This document shows positions 1-7,243 of a stretch of 35,190 nucleotides of DNA, one piece after another (within the stretch, counting starts at the first letter, position 1; each line of letters starts with the position of its first letter). The DNA comes from Bacillus sp. AFS006103. GTDB lineage: Bacteria; Bacillota; Bacilli; Bacillales; Cytobacillaceae. The translations under genes were made by a program, and so were the position numbers. Where the stretch lies: contig NTXX01000075.1 in NCBI GenBank assembly GCA_002559145.1, positions 1 to 35,190 of the forward strand, given 5' to 3'. The notes below the pieces were generated by a model, which had not been told where the DNA came from, ran no database searches, and saw only the letters and a list, made by a program, of their open reading frames with translations.

Positions 1-579
1 TATGTCAATATAATATTTTAGCTTTTTTCTATCACTTTTTGCTATAAAATATGTTCGGCTAAAAGCGACTTTCTTATAGTATCATCTTTGATTTATTTAT
101 GCAATAGGGAGATTTATTTTTTTAATAGAAGTTTTTGAATTGAATGCTTTTCGAATAATTTTTCACATGATATAGATCAAATAGAAAATTGCTTTATTTC
201 CAAATGAAAAGTTTTCACATTCCAACTATTCAAAGAGCCAATCGAAGGACTGGCTCAACGAACAATCTTTCTAAATGTATTTGGATAAACCTCTTTCTCA
301 AGCTTTTCCAAATACCACATTTAATCAAACCTCATACATACTGTCCAGCTTTCATTGTTTACGGTCCACTTTCCAGCCTTTACTATCCACTTCTAACAAT
401 ATACTTCTGCTTTTTACAAGGAAGCATGAGAACCGTCCCCGCGGGCAAAACCTTGAAAATTAGGAAAAAAATCAACTACTAATTGTAATAAATTTCTATA
501 TAATAGATTTAGGTAGGAGCACTTCAGTGTCTCTGCAGTGCTCGTTTATATAGATAAAAAGAGAGGGGCGAAGCATTCA
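1..579. other. Intergenic/left flank, no supported gene
   Basis: Only short ORFs without convincing ribosome-binding sites or recognisable protein character are present. One arm of the AGAACCGTCCCC repeat lies at 429-440. A small stem GAGCCA/TGGCTC lies at 235-256. A TATAAT hexamer at 499-504, with no good -35 box, could be the -10 of the next gene. Downstream of it a 7-bp stem (GAGCACT at 517-523, AGTGCTC at 537-543) could form in the 5' leader. Confidence 0.6.
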
Positions 580-1050
580 ATGTCGAATGATCATGAGGTT
601 TTATTAGATAAAGGAAAGCAAAATGATCCAAAAGTGAAAATAGAAAGGAAAGAGGGAGAACCGACACCAGCTTTCAAAGGGGCTTCTTGGGCAGCGTTAT
701 TGGTAGGTGTGACGGCTTATCTAATCGGCCTATATAACGCATCGATGCAACTGAACGAAAAGGGATACTACTTTGCCGTTTTGGTATTCGGGCTCTATTC
801 AGCAGTTTCTTTACAAAAAGCAGTAAGAGATAAAGATGAGGGAATACCAGTTACTAATATATATTTTGGTATTAGTTGGTTTGCACTTATTGTAGCTATC
901 GCATTAATGGGGATTGGTTTATTCAATGCAGGAAGTATTGATTTAAGCGAGAAGGGATTTTACGGTATGGCATTTGTTCTAAGTTTATTTGCAGCCATTA
1001 CGGTTCAAAAGAACATTAGAGATACACAGGTGGCAAGAGAACGAAATTGA
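580..1050 (+). CDS. YiaA/YiaB-type inner membrane protein
   Basis: This predicted integral membrane protein of about 156 residues is probably of the YiaA/B two-helix family, whose biochemical role is unknown. After a charged N-terminal tail of about 35 residues there are four hydrophobic helices arranged as two repeats. Each repeat has the pattern W-A-L-x-V...G-L-x-N-A, then an EKG(Y/F) turn, then a helix ending in a VQKNIRD-like or LQKAVRD-like segment, so the gene looks like an internal duplication. The ATG at 580 is chosen because GAGAGGGG lies upstream; an in-frame GTG at 538 is less likely because it would sit inside the leader stem. The gene ends just before a hairpin shared with the convergent PspA gene. 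Confidence 0.75.
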   Translation: MSNDHEVLLDKGKQNDPKVKIERKEGEPTPAFKGASWAALLVGVTAYLIGLYNASMQLNEKGYYFAVLVFGLYSAVSLQKAVRDKDEGIPVTNIYFGISWFALIVAIALMGIGLFNAGSIDLSEKGFYGMAFVLSLFAAITVQKNIRDTQVARERN

Positions 1051-1062
1051 TTAAGGAAGTAG

Positions 1063-1090
1063 GGAGCAAGAGAACCGTCCCCTTGCTTCC
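1063..1090. terminator. Hairpin between convergent genes, containing AGAACCGTCCCC
   Basis: GGAGCAAG (1063-1070) pairs with CTTGCTTCC (1082-1090), apart from one bulged base, around a loop made of the AGAACCGTCCCC repeat motif (1071-1082). It lies between the stop codons of the YiaA/B-like gene (+) and the first PspA gene (-). It probably ends transcription from one or both sides, although no strong T-run is visible. Confidence 0.5.
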
Positions 1091-1096
1091 CCCTTG

Positions 1097-1750
1097 CTAG
1101 CTCTTTAACTTTTCAATTTCCTGATTGAGCTCTTCCTCACTCACAAAGCTGTTATAGGCTGCGTCAAAGTGAGAGAGTGGTGTAGAAAACTGATTGCCCA
1201 CTTGTACTTCTGCCTCCATAATTAAGATCCGATCTTCAGCACGGGCTACTCCTCTTGCGATATCATCTGTATTGAAGGAAATCGTCGCTTTTTGAATTTG
1301 TTTCATCGACTGCGCCACATTTGCACGGGAAGCGAGCAAGTTTTTCTTTTGCTGCATTTGGTTGTATGTTTCCTTTAGTTGGTCCAATTTTTCGATAAGA
1401 ATTTTTGTTAGTCCCTTGAGCGACTCTAATTGCCCCTGATAAAGATGTAACTGGCTTTCTTGATTGAGCTTCTCTTGAACAGCTAATTTTGCCATCGCCT
1501 CGTCGCCATGTTCAATCGCGAGTTTGGCCTGACGAGTACGCTTGTCCACCAACGCTTTCACCTGTGAAATTAGTGCCTCTTGCTTTTTCTCTACATAAAT
1601 TTGTCTTGCTAGTGCTTTCTGACCTTTGACAATTTCCTGCTCCATTTCCCTCGAATACTCATTTAACATCGCAATCGGATCCTCAATCCCGTCTAATAAT
1701 CCGTTAATGTCTGCCCTTGCAATCGTTTTGATTCTTTTAAAAATACTCAT
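1097..1750 (-). CDS. PspA/IM30 family protein (copy 1)
   Basis: This 217-residue protein belongs to the PspA/IM30/Vipp1 family of peripheral membrane proteins. These assemble into ESCRT-III-like oligomers and protect the envelope during stress. It is almost entirely helical, with an N-terminal amphipathic helix (MSIFKRIKTIARADINGLLD), the family segment IEDPIAMLNEYSREMEQEI, and long coiled coil to about residue 150. I chose the ATG at 1750 because AAAGGAG sits 10 nt upstream; the ATG nine bases earlier is almost on top of that site. It begins 1 nt after the stop of the small His/Gly-rich membrane protein, so the two are surely co-transcribed. The pair is duplicated at 2991-4068. Confidence 0.9.
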   Translation of the reverse strand: MSIFKRIKTIARADINGLLDGIEDPIAMLNEYSREMEQEIVKGQKALARQIYVEKKQEALISQVKALVDKRTRQAKLAIEHGDEAMAKLAVQEKLNQESQLHLYQGQLESLKGLTKILIEKLDQLKETYNQMQQKKNLLASRANVAQSMKQIQKATISFNTDDIARGVARAEDRILIMEAEVQVGNQFSTPLSHFDAAYNSFVSEEELNQEIEKLKS

Positions 1751-1751
1751 A

Positions 1752-2156
1752 TTATTCATTCTCCTTTTTATTTAATAGATTTTTTTCCCATTGATCCAAA
1801 ACGCTAGCATTTTGGTTTGTGACCGGTATATGCGAGCCTATCACAGAAGTGTCAATAAATTGTTGCATCGATGAAGCTTTTGACTTCTTTCTAAGCCATC
1901 TCACTAATAGAACCACGGCTACCAGTCCAATAATAAGGAAAAGCCCAGGGAATCCACCGCCATGGTGCGCGCCTTTCATCATCTGCTGGCCGGCATCAAA
2001 TCCGCCACCATGCTGACCCATGCCACCGCCATGTCCATGTGGACCTCTAGCATGCTCGCTGCCCCCTCCTAATAGAAAGTGGAATACGTTGATCACTAGT
2101 ACCGAAGAAGCAATAATGCCTCCCCAGAAAATACCCTTTTTCACCTTTGTGTTCAT
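1752..2156 (-). CDS. Small two-helix membrane protein with His/Gly-rich loop (copy 1)
   Basis: This is an unrecognised 134-residue protein. It has a positively charged N terminus (KVKKG), a first membrane helix at about residues 9-30, a loop at about 33-70 very rich in His and Gly (HGHGGGMGQHGGG and HHGGG), a second helix at about 71-88, then a basic stop (RKKSK) and a soluble tail with the motif IGSHIPVTNQNASVLDQWE. The positive-inside rule puts the His-rich loop outside the membrane, where it could bind metal or sense the envelope; that is inference. The start has AAAGGAGA 8 nt upstream. It lies directly upstream of pspA and is duplicated with it, so it may recruit or regulate the PspA protein at the membrane. 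Confidence 0.8.
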   Translation of the reverse strand: MNTKVKKGIFWGGIIASSVLVINVFHFLLGGGSEHARGPHGHGGGMGQHGGGFDAGQQMMKGAHHGGGFPGLFLIIGLVAVVLLVRWLRKKSKASSMQQFIDTSVIGSHIPVTNQNASVLDQWEKNLLNKKENE

Positions 2157-2202
2157 CTCTCTTATCTCCTTTCGTTATCTTATGTAGTGAATATAATAGA
2201 GT

Positions 2203-2222
2203 TTGGTGAAATCTTGGTGAAA
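2203..2222 (-). promoter_or_regulatory. 11-bp-period direct repeat in cassette 1 promoter
   Basis: TTGGTGAAA occurs at 2203-2211 and again at 2214-2222, exactly one helical turn apart. On the minus strand this reads TTTCACCAAGATTTCACCAA, followed by TATTAT. The first TTTCAC could act as a -35 box with an 18-bp spacer to TATTAT. The same arrangement is kept before cassette 2 at 4118-4136. Direct repeats with 11-bp period next to a promoter are typical of OmpR-family response-regulator sites; assigning a specific regulator would be a guess. Confidence 0.5.
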
Positions 2223-2313
2223 AGCGGAGGCTAGTTATAAAGCTTTTTACTTTTTTAGGAATTTTACTAACAAAAAGGGGTATTCTTGGTGTCATACAGG
2301 CATCCGAACCAAA

Positions 2314-2400
2314 TGATCCCCATTTATTACCTAGCAAATGTCGTAAGTCTCAAAAAATATGTCATAATTTCCACTAAGCACGTAATAAGTCTCGGAAACA
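2314..2400. repeat. 24-nt head + 21-bp-period repeat element, copy A
   Basis: A 24-nt head (2314-2337, beginning TGATCCCCATTTATTACC) is followed by three units of exactly 21 bp starting at 2338, 2359 and 2380. The unit starts are ATGTCGTAAG, ATGTCATAAT and ACGTAATAAG. The same head-plus-units structure recurs at 9713-9820 and 9826-9912. Confidence 0.75.
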
Positions 2401-2533
2401 AAGGATTTTGATAGTATAGAAAATCAAATGGGTGTCCATTCTATTAGAAAAGGCATGTCAAAAGATTGCTAGAGGAGAAGCAGCCTGGGTTACATGTGGT
2501 TTTTCAAAAATAATAGGTAAGGGGAATAAACAA

Positions 2534-2710
2534 ATGCACGATTTAACGAATATTTACAACGAACTCACTGCGATGAAAACGTCGGAATTAGAGAAATGCA
2601 ACATTGAACTCAATAACAATCATAACGAAACGGTAAAAAAGGCATTAATGGTATATAAAATAGAACTTCTCGAATGTTTAGATATGTACGACCACTATTT
2701 AAACTCCTAA
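2534..2710 (+). CDS. Small hypothetical protein (58 aa)
   Basis: This is an unrecognised acidic, helical small protein beginning MHDLTNIYNEL and ending DMYDHYLNS. The ATG at 2534 is preferred because AAGGGG lies about 9 nt upstream. An in-frame GTG at 2432 would add 34 residues but has a poorer site. A 10-bp stem-loop follows the stop. The repeat element at 2314-2400 lies just upstream. Nothing indicates a function, but the ribosome-binding site and the immediate terminator argue that it is a real transcription unit. Confidence 0.5.
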   Translation: MHDLTNIYNELTAMKTSELEKCNIELNNNHNETVKKALMVYKIELLECLDMYDHYLNS

Positions 2711-2905
2711 CGATACCCAGGCTATTCGATGCCTGGGTATTCCTTTGTTCACTATTTCTATAGAAGGAAAATAAATTTCCACACAAGCACTAATAACGAG
2801 GTTGATCAAATGATGAAAATGGGAAAAATATACCCTCATAAAAGGGAGCATGCTCCCCGCCAATGCTCCCACCAGGTAAATAAGAATCCACGTTGTTGTA
2901 TCCAA
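2699..2905 (-). CDS. Small membrane protein with TTG start (68 aa), tentative
   Basis: This ORF begins with TTG and has a textbook AAAGGAGG 7 nt upstream, which is the main reason to list it. The product starts MDTTTWILIYLVGALAGSM, a clear membrane helix, and continues with a second semi-hydrophobic stretch. The C terminus reads through the stem-loop of the convergent 58-aa gene and overlaps its last codons, so the tail is not convincing; the gene may be a truncated remnant. It lies downstream of nothing obvious and before the terminator of cassette 2. No family is recognised. Confidence 0.35.
   Translation of the reverse strand: MDTTTWILIYLVGALAGSMLPFMRVYFSHFHHLINLVISACVEIYFPSIEIVNKGIPRHRIAWVSLGV
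2713..2740 (+). terminator. Stem-loop after the 58-aa gene
   Basis: ATACCCAGGC (2713-2722) and GCCTGGGTAT (2731-2740) form a perfect 10-bp stem with an 8-nt loop, three bases after the stop codon, followed by TCCTTTGTTC. It is a probable intrinsic terminator. Confidence 0.7.
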
Positions 2906-2940
2906 TATACATCCTCCTTTCTGCGTGAGATAGAAAGAGA

Positions 2941-2965
2941 AGCACCCAGCCTATTAGGCGGTGCT
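2941..2965 (-). terminator. Terminator of PspA cassette 2
   Basis: AGCACC (2941-2946) pairs with GGTGCT (2960-2965), with an inner GCCT/AGGC stem, a few bases beyond the stop of the second PspA gene on the minus strand. In that direction it is followed by a T/C-rich tract. It is a likely intrinsic terminator. Confidence 0.65.
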
Positions 2966-2990
2966 CCTCGTCCCCCCATTAAAATTAAGG

Positions 2991-3668
2991 TTAAAATGCA
3001 GTTACTTTTTCTTTTTCATTCTTTAACTTTTCAATTTCCTTATTTAGCTCTTCATCGCTCACAAGGTTATTGTAGGCTGAGTCAAACTGAGCCAATGGTG
3101 TCGAGAACTGATTTCCCGCCTGTACTTCTGCTTCCATCATTAAGATCCGGTCTTCAGCACGTGCTACTCCTCTCGCGATATCATCTGTATTGAAGGATAC
3201 CGTCGCTTTCTGTATCTGTTTCATCGACTGCGCCACATTGGCACGTGAAGCGAGCAAGATTTTCTTTTGCTGCAATTGGTTGTACGTTTCCTTTAGCTCG
3301 TTTAATTTTTCAATAAGGATTTGAGTTTGTCCCTTAATCGACGCCAATTGGTCCACATATAGCTGTAACTGATTTTCTTTCGTGAGCTTTTCTTGGACGG
3401 CTAATTTTGCCATCGCCTCATCGCCTTTTTCAATCGCCAACTTTGCCTGGCGAGTACGATTGTCCACCAATGCTCGTGTTTCAGAAATAAGTGCTTCTGT
3501 TTTTTTCTCGGCAAAGATTTGTCTCGCGAGAGCTTTCTGGCCTTTCGTTATTTCCTGTTCCATTTCCCTTGAATACTCATTTAACATCGCAATCGGATCT
3601 TCAATCCCGTCTAATAGTCCATTAATATCTGCCTTTGCAATCGTTTTGATTCTTTTAAAAATACCCAT
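2991..3668 (-). CDS. PspA/IM30 family protein (copy 2)
   Basis: This 225-residue paralogue of the protein at 1097-1750 is nearly identical in the N-terminal half (MGIFKRIKTIAKADINGLLD, then IEDPIAMLNEYSREMEQEI). Differences are scattered through the coiled coil, and the C terminus is longer and charged (EKLKNEKEKVTAF). It has the same helical, coiled-coil composition and the same presumed membrane-protective role. AAAGGAG sits 10 nt before the ATG, and the gene follows the stop of the small membrane protein by 1 nt, exactly as in copy 1. The intergenic sequences are conserved as well, so the whole two-gene cassette was duplicated in tandem and has diverged since. Confidence 0.9.
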   Translation of the reverse strand: MGIFKRIKTIAKADINGLLDGIEDPIAMLNEYSREMEQEITKGQKALARQIFAEKKTEALISETRALVDNRTRQAKLAIEKGDEAMAKLAVQEKLTKENQLQLYVDQLASIKGQTQILIEKLNELKETYNQLQQKKILLASRANVAQSMKQIQKATVSFNTDDIARGVARAEDRILMMEAEVQAGNQFSTPLAQFDSAYNNLVSDEELNKEIEKLKNEKEKVTAF

Positions 3669-3669
3669 G

Positions 3670-4068
3670 TTATTCGTTCTCCTTTTTAGTTAAAGTATTA
3701 TTTTCCCATTGGTCCAAAACGCTAGCATTTTGGTTGGTTACTGGTATATGCGAACCTACAACTGAGGTGTCAATAAACTGTTGCACGGAAGAAGCTTTCG
3801 ACTTCTTTCTAAGCCATCTTACTACTAGAACTAGAAGTGCTAGTCCCATAATAAGGAAAAGCCAAGGGAATCCGCCGTCATGGTGGACGCCATTCATCAT
3901 CTCGTGGCCGCCAAATCCACCACCACGCTGACCCATACCGCCGTGTCCATGAGGACCTCTAGCAAAAGCATTGCTTCTTCCAAAGAACAAGTGTAGTACG
4001 TTAATCACCAGTACAGAAGAGGCAATGATGCCCCCCCAGAAAATCCCCTTTTTTACTCTTGTATCCAT
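3670..4068 (-). CDS. Small two-helix membrane protein with His/Gly-rich loop (copy 2)
   Basis: This 132-residue paralogue of the protein at 1752-2156 has the same N-terminal helix (KKGIFWGGIIASSVLVINV), a His/Gly-rich loop (GPHGHGGMGQRGGG, then HHDGG), a second helix and the same tail motif IPVTNQNASVLDQWE. The loop is less His-rich than in copy 1, while the tail is almost unchanged, so the soluble tail is the most constrained part. The ATG at 4068 is chosen because AAAGGAGG sits 9 nt upstream; the ATG at 4077 abuts that site. It is co-transcribed with the PspA gene that starts 1 nt after its stop. Confidence 0.8.
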   Translation of the reverse strand: MDTRVKKGIFWGGIIASSVLVINVLHLFFGRSNAFARGPHGHGGMGQRGGGFGGHEMMNGVHHDGGFPWLFLIMGLALLVLVVRWLRKKSKASSVQQFIDTSVVGSHIPVTNQNASVLDQWENNTLTKKENE

Positions 4069-4117
4069 TTCTTTCATCCTCCTTTCGTTACTTGATGTAA
4101 TGAATATTAATAGAGGA

Positions 4118-4136
4118 TGGTGAAATCTTGGTGAAA
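4118..4136 (-). promoter_or_regulatory. 11-bp-period direct repeat in cassette 2 promoter
   Basis: TGGTGAAA (4118-4125) and TTGGTGAAA (4128-4136) have the same 11-bp period and the same position relative to the downstream gene as the pair at 2203-2222. Conservation between the duplicated promoters supports a shared regulator site. Confidence 0.5.
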
Positions 4137-4301
4137 AGGGAATCTAGTAATAAATTTTTCACCCTGTTCTATGGGCAGGGTTCTCATACTCCTAGGTTAC
4201 CTATATACCTTTGGGACCCTAACCAACTCATCCGTCCTAAACCACGCTTTCCGTAAAATGTAAAGGCTTCCATTGAAATGTTCATATTTTTGTCATACTT
4301 A

Positions 4302-4333
4302 TTGTGAAGTGTTTCACAAACTAGTGGTATACT
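4302..4333 (+). promoter_or_regulatory. ldh promoter with Rex-type (and Fnr-like) operator
   Basis: TTGTGAAGTGTTTCACAA at 4302-4319 is a perfect palindrome of the Rex form TTGTGAA-N4-TTCACAA. The inner part also matches the Crp/Fnr form TGTGA-N6-TCACA. It overlaps the place of the -35 box of an extended -10 element, TGGTATACT (hexamer 4328-4333). Rex is the NADH/NAD-sensing repressor that controls fermentative genes such as ldh in Gram-positive bacteria, so ldh is probably derepressed when NADH builds up. The rest of 4069-4425 shows no gene. Confidence 0.8.
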
Positions 4334-4425
4334 AACACCATCAAGTTATTAAATATCAAAAAATCACTACAAGCTTAAAGGATACTAGTTTAATAAAAAT
4401 TCCATATATAAAGGAGATTATCATC

Positions 4426-5373
4426 ATGGAAAACAGAAATAAAAAAGTAAATCGGGTTGTCTTAGTTGGAACAGGTGCAGTCGGCTGCAGTTATGCTTAT
4501 TCAATGATTAATCAAGGAGTTGCGGAAGAGTTAGTTCTTATTGATGTGAATGAGGCAAAATCGGAAGGCGAAGCGATGGATCTTAACCACGGAATCCCGT
4601 TTGCTCCGTCACCCATCAAGGTCTGGAGCGGTACTTATCAAGATTGCGAACAGGCAGATTTAGTGGTGATTACCGCAGGATTGGCTCAAAAACCTGGCGA
4701 AACCCGTTTAGAATTAGTGGAAAAGAACACGAAAATTTTTAAACAAATCGTAAAAAACATTATGGCAAGCGGATTTGACGGAATCTTCTTGGTCGCAACA
4801 AACCCTGTTGATATTTTAACCTATGTGACTTGGAAAGAGTCCGGGCTGCCAAAAGAACGAGTGATTGGTTCCGGTACCGTATTAGATTCAGCGCGTCTCC
4901 GCTTTGCACTTGGCCAGCATTTCAACATGGATACAAGAAATGTTCATGCCTATATCATCGGCGAACATGGTGATACAGAACTTCCGGTTTGGAGCCGTGC
5001 CTCAGTCGGTGTGGAAAGACTGGAAGAACTCCCTGCCGGAAAAATAACCAATGAAAGCTTAGAAGATATTTTCGTAAGCGTCCGTGATGCGGCCTATCAT
5101 ATCATTGAACGAAAAGGTGCCACCTACTACGGAATCGGCATGTCCCTCGTTCGAATTACAAAGGCGATTTTAAACAATGAAAACTGTATCTTGACTGTCT
5201 CCTCCTATCTAGACGGACAATATGGACAAAACGATGTGTTTATCGGTGTACCTGCAGTCATTGACCGTGGCGGTATCCGTGAAGTCCTTGAAATAGAACT
5301 AAATGAACTTGAAAAACAACAATTTAACCACTCCGTTACAGTATTAAAAGAAACAATGAAACCAGTAATCTAA
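4426..5373 (+). CDS. ldh: L-lactate dehydrogenase
   Basis: This 315-residue cytoplasmic enzyme reduces pyruvate to L-lactate with NADH. The NAD-binding motif GTGAVG is at residues 15-20, with Asp40 ending strand 2 as expected for NAD. The substrate segment AGLAQKPGETRLEL contains the mobile-loop Arg. VATNPVDI is present at 123-130, VLDSARLR at 152-159 supplies the catalytic Asp and Arg, and IGEHGDTE contains the catalytic His181. Length is normal for the family. AAAGGAG precedes the ATG by 9 nt. A Rex-type operator lies about 100 bp upstream, and a nested inverted repeat follows the gene. The neighbouring MFS gene may export or import the product, but this is only positional inference. Confidence 0.97.
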   Translation: MENRNKKVNRVVLVGTGAVGCSYAYSMINQGVAEELVLIDVNEAKSEGEAMDLNHGIPFAPSPIKVWSGTYQDCEQADLVVITAGLAQKPGETRLELVEKNTKIFKQIVKNIMASGFDGIFLVATNPVDILTYVTWKESGLPKERVIGSGTVLDSARLRFALGQHFNMDTRNVHAYIIGEHGDTELPVWSRASVGVERLEELPAGKITNESLEDIFVSVRDAAYHIIERKGATYYGIGMSLVRITKAILNNENCILTVSSYLDGQYGQNDVFIGVPAVIDRGGIREVLEIELNELEKQQFNHSVTVLKETMKPVI

Positions 5374-5388
5374 TTCAAGGGTTCCACA

Positions 5389-5440
5389 GGGACGGTTCTT
5401 ATGGTTTTTTTGAGGCAATAAAAACTACCAGAACCGTCCC
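5389..5440. repeat. Inverted repeat of the AGAACCGTCCC family, ldh terminator candidate
   Basis: GGGACGGTTCT (5389-5399) and AGAACCGTCCC (5430-5440) are perfect 11-bp inverted arms. Inside them, TGGTTTTT and AAAACTACCA partly pair. The structure sits between ldh and the MFS gene. It can act as a terminator or partial read-through element and belongs to a repeat family seen at three other loci in the window. Confidence 0.7.
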
Positions 5441-5483
5441 TCGGATAAAATCACGAATGAAAGCAGATGAAGGTATGGAAACT

Positions 5484-6698
5484 ATGAATCATTCAAAAAA
5501 GGGTTATTTTATGATGGCTGTTTTATGGCTGGCCTATGTAACTTTTGCGATGAACTGGGTGGCGGGCTCTTCATTGACACCGCAAATAACCGAGACGTTT
5601 TTCGGTAGACCGGTTGACCCGATTATTTCTCAATTAGTAAATTACTCGATTACGACGGCTCGTGTATTTGCTAATATTTTAGCTGCAATTGTGCTCATGA
5701 AATTAGGACCCCGAAAAGCCGCAGGGTTGGCAATTGGGCTTTTAATGATGGGGCTTGTTGCAATCTATTTACCGAATTATTGGGCCTATACAGTCGCTAG
5801 GATGGTTATGGCCGTAGGGGGCTCGATGGTTATTGTCTATATGAACCCTATCGTTGCTCACTATGTAAAAAATTCAAATGTAAAGCTGCGCATTAATGCG
5901 GCCAATACCGTCGCCTATAATGCCGGAGCCTTTATTGTCGCCGTCTTATTTACGGTTTTTGCCAAGCAAATGGTGGCCAACTGGCGTTTAACTCTAACTT
6001 TCTTCGCATCGTTAACGATTTTGTTCTTTATCGCATGGCTTTGGAAAGCAGAGACTTTTGAAACAAAAGAAACGGGTGGGAAAGCAGAAAAATACGGTTA
6101 TAAAGAGGCTCTCAAGGACGGATTTCTCTGGCGCTATGGCCTAGCGTTTGCTTCCTTTTTGACCTTGTATGTCCTATCGTTGGTGAGCTTTAAAGCGATT
6201 TTTGATCAATATACCTTGTTAAATGGCTCTGTAACCAACCTATTAATCTCAGGCTTTGGTATTCTCGGTACATTTGCAGGGATTCGAATCGGGAATAAGG
6301 GCGTGCCGCGGAAGCCGATTCTCCTGTTCTCAGGAATTGTCATGGTTGGGACCTTTGCCCTTGCACTCGTTTTTGCTAATAAAATTCCGCTTCTATCGTA
6401 CTCCCTCATTTCGGTATCGGGATTTGCGATGTATATCCAGTACCCAATCTTTTTGAATCTGCCCCATGAGTTAAAAGGGATGACTCCACAAAGATTGACA
6501 ATTATGTTCGGACTATTCTGGGCGATCGCCTATGCGGGCCAAACCATTGCTACCATTGTGTGGAGCTTTATTCTAGGCTCTTCCGGATACACGCCAGCAA
6601 TGATATTCTTTATCGCAGTATCCAGTTTGTACATCTTCTTAGTGGCTACCTTCCCAGAAACACGACAACAGGTAGCAGACATGAGAAAAGCAGCGTAA
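5484..6698 (+). CDS. MFS transporter
   Basis: This is a 12-helix major facilitator of about 404 residues. The first helix begins near GYFMMAVLWLAYVTFAMNW, and the loop between helices 2 and 3 contains KLGPRKAAG, a degenerate MFS motif A. The two halves are separated by a charged loop around KAETFETKETGGKAEKYGY. The substrate cannot be read from the sequence; its place after ldh suggests an organic acid, but the repeat-hairpin between them may separate the transcripts. I used the ATG at 5484 (AAGG about 11 nt upstream, directly before the first hydrophobic segment); in-frame ATGs at 5457 and 5475 are possible. Confidence 0.85.
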   Translation: MNHSKKGYFMMAVLWLAYVTFAMNWVAGSSLTPQITETFFGRPVDPIISQLVNYSITTARVFANILAAIVLMKLGPRKAAGLAIGLLMMGLVAIYLPNYWAYTVARMVMAVGGSMVIVYMNPIVAHYVKNSNVKLRINAANTVAYNAGAFIVAVLFTVFAKQMVANWRLTLTFFASLTILFFIAWLWKAETFETKETGGKAEKYGYKEALKDGFLWRYGLAFASFLTLYVLSLVSFKAIFDQYTLLNGSVTNLLISGFGILGTFAGIRIGNKGVPRKPILLFSGIVMVGTFALALVFANKIPLLSYSLISVSGFAMYIQYPIFLNLPHELKGMTPQRLTIMFGLFWAIAYAGQTIATIVWSFILGSSGYTPAMIFFIAVSSLYIFLVATFPETRQQVADMRKAA

Positions 6699-6703
6699 CC
6701 AAG

Positions 6704-6731
6704 GGGACCGAATTCGATTGAATTCGGTCCC
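6704..6731 (+). terminator. MFS gene terminator
   Basis: GGGACCGAATTC (6704-6715) and GAATTCGGTCCC (6720-6731) form a perfect 12-bp stem with a GATT loop, followed by TCTTTATAC, five bases after the MFS stop codon. Confidence 0.85.
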
Positions 6732-6832
6732 TCTTTATACTTCCCTACAGCACTAATGATTGAAAATTCCCATTTAATATCCTAATATGGAAGTTGATTT
6801 ATAAGTCCATAGGGGAGTAGGGATTAAATAGA

Positions 6833-7057
6833 ATGAAATTTTTTAATAAATTGTCCGATGGAATATCCGCACTGTTTATTACGATCATCATTTACGTGGT
6901 ATTTTATGCAATTGTTTATATGAATCCTGGGGATGAAATGAATAGTGAGTTGATTGCATTCGCTACTTTTATAGCCATCACCTTTTTTATAAACTTCCCA
7001 CTGTGCTGGTGGATTGTAAAACGGATCCTTAAAGCAAATCGTAATAAGAATCATTGA
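6833..7057 (+). CDS. Small two-helix membrane protein (74 aa)
   Basis: This is a short unrecognised membrane protein. One hydrophobic helix is at about residues 12-30 (ISALFITIIIYVVFYAIVY), followed by a polar acidic loop (MNPGDEMNSE). A second helix at about 41-62 ends in WWIVKRILKANRNKNH, a basic cytoplasmic anchor. The gene lies between two strong terminators, so it is a single-gene transcript. AGGGATT lies upstream of the ATG at a slightly long spacing. Function unknown. Confidence 0.6.
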   Translation: MKFFNKLSDGISALFITIIIYVVFYAIVYMNPGDEMNSELIAFATFIAITFFINFPLCWWIVKRILKANRNKNH

Positions 7058-7098
7058 GTCCACGGGGTGTATATTACTTTTTTTCATCAGGCTGTTTC

Positions 7099-7134
7099 GA
7101 CCACAGGAACCACCCCCTGTGGTCTTTTCTTTTT
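7099..7134 (+). terminator. Intrinsic terminator
   Basis: GACCACAGG (7099-7107) pairs with CCTGTGGTC (7116-7124), followed by TTTTCTTTTT. This is a classical intrinsic terminator for the 74-aa membrane protein gene. Confidence 0.85.
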
Positions 7135-7243
7135 CAAAAGCTCTGTTATAACTGAATGTTGATTTCACTGTGTTTGAAAATTGCCGGAAAAATTCCGTTT
7201 AAATTGGGAAATACTCATATTTCCTTAAAAGTAAACGAAGTTT

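Noticed and set aside
189..482. 97-aa ORF on the plus strand at the left edge
   Set aside because: No ribosome-binding site, low-complexity composition from AT-rich DNA, and it runs into the AGAACCGTCCCC repeat; no protein family character.
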